24,150 bases of DNA, taken from the NCBI GenBank assembly GCA_016782495.1, contig JADHYL010000004.1:1-24150 (forward strand), read 5' to 3'. A program made the position numbers and the translations under genes. Numbering within the stretch: position 1 is the first letter of the stretch; every line of letters begins with the position of its first letter. Below are positions 23,989-24,150 of the stretch, one piece after another. A model generated the notes under the pieces. The model did not search any database, had not been told where the DNA came from, and saw only the letters and a list, made by a program, of their open reading frames with translations. The stretch comes from Candidatus Omnitrophota bacterium (GTDB lineage Bacteria > Omnitrophota > Gorgyraeia > JABMRN01 > RBG-13-46-9).

Positions 23989-24057
23989 ATCGCAATCTAT
24001 CGAAGTCCGACTTCGATAGATTGCGATCGCCGACTATCGAAGTCGGACTTCGATAGT
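23989..24057. repeat. Two adjacent palindromes after lptD
   Basis: Palindrome 1 (23989-24027) has perfect 19-bp arms around a central C. Palindrome 2 (24033-24057) has perfect 12-bp arms around a central G. Both share the core TATCGAAGTC-N-GACTTCGATA. They may act as a bidirectional terminator or be repeat elements. No U-run follows. Confidence 0.8.
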
Positions 24058-24150
24058 ATCACTCGAAGCCATATGCCTGCCGGGGGCTTCCTTCTCCCCA
24101 AAGTATAATATTTTGTGTCTAACGTTACCAGATGGCGGTGGGATGCCCTG
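24058..24150 (+). other. Gene-free window end with a possible -10 box
   Basis: The last 93 bp hold no complete gene. TATAAT at 24104-24109 could be a -10 box, but no good -35 lies upstream. ATG codons at 24132 and 24141 might begin a gene that runs out of the window; the sequence available is too short to judge. Confidence 0.3.

Noticed and set aside
23893..24108. A 71-residue open frame after lptD
   Set aside because: It is composed of the GC-rich repeat and the palindromes and has no RBS or recognisable product.

Overview
The window reads as chromosomal DNA of an uncultured Gram-negative bacterium. The evidence is an LptD outer-membrane LPS transporter, a type II secretion (T2SS) gene run with pseudopilins, and a CIRCE-controlled hrcA-grpE-dnaK-dnaJ operon. 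The mix of families (DUF1015, FmdB, PilM/PilN-type GspL, abundant short hairpin repeats between genes) is what I would expect from Candidatus Omnitrophota (OP3) or a neighbouring lineage. That placement is an inference from gene style, not from a marker gene. All 20 genes lie on the + strand. I saw no rRNA, tRNA, CRISPR array, transposase or phage gene.

Layout. (1) 1-4507: a repeat copy, an orphan and divergent F1-ATPase beta paralogue, gspE and gspF. (2) 4508-4804: an intergenic repeat cluster that includes a second copy of the repeat at the window start. (3) 4805-10345: an exported zinc metallopeptidase, then gspG, gspI, gspJ, gspK, gspL (PilM-PilN like) and gspM (PilO like), tightly packed and often overlapping. 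Secretin, GspC, GspH and prepilin peptidase are not in the window. (4) 10346-15262: a sigma70-type promoter, a perfect CIRCE operator, an unusual structured and duplicated 5' leader, then hrcA (about 100 residues short), grpE, dnaK and dnaJ. (5) 15296-17777: a FmdB-type zinc ribbon, a DUF1015 protein and accD. (6) 17794-21681: a perfect 22-bp hairpin, a MalK/UgpC-type ABC ATPase and two overlapping diguanylate cyclase genes. (7) 21696-23887: lptD with its own promoter, followed by repeats and palindromes to the end.

How the genes work together. The gsp genes would build the inner-membrane platform, motor and pseudopilus of a T2SS; the peptidase between gspF and gspG may be a substrate or an envelope factor. 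HrcA would repress its own operon through CIRCE. The ABC ATPase and lptD each have a promoter so close to the start codon that their mRNAs are probably leaderless.

The most striking theme is repeats entering genes. Hairpin elements built on a 7-bp period occur in the gspG leader, at the end of grpE, in the dnaK tail and directly against the accD start codon. A GC-rich repeat sits in the gspJ leader and recurs in inverted orientation after lptD. Both affected pseudopilins have leaders of about 50 residues and Ala instead of Gly at the predicted cleavage site. Together with the orphan F1-beta beside gspE, the short HrcA and the switch-like hrcA leader, these are the points most worth checking.
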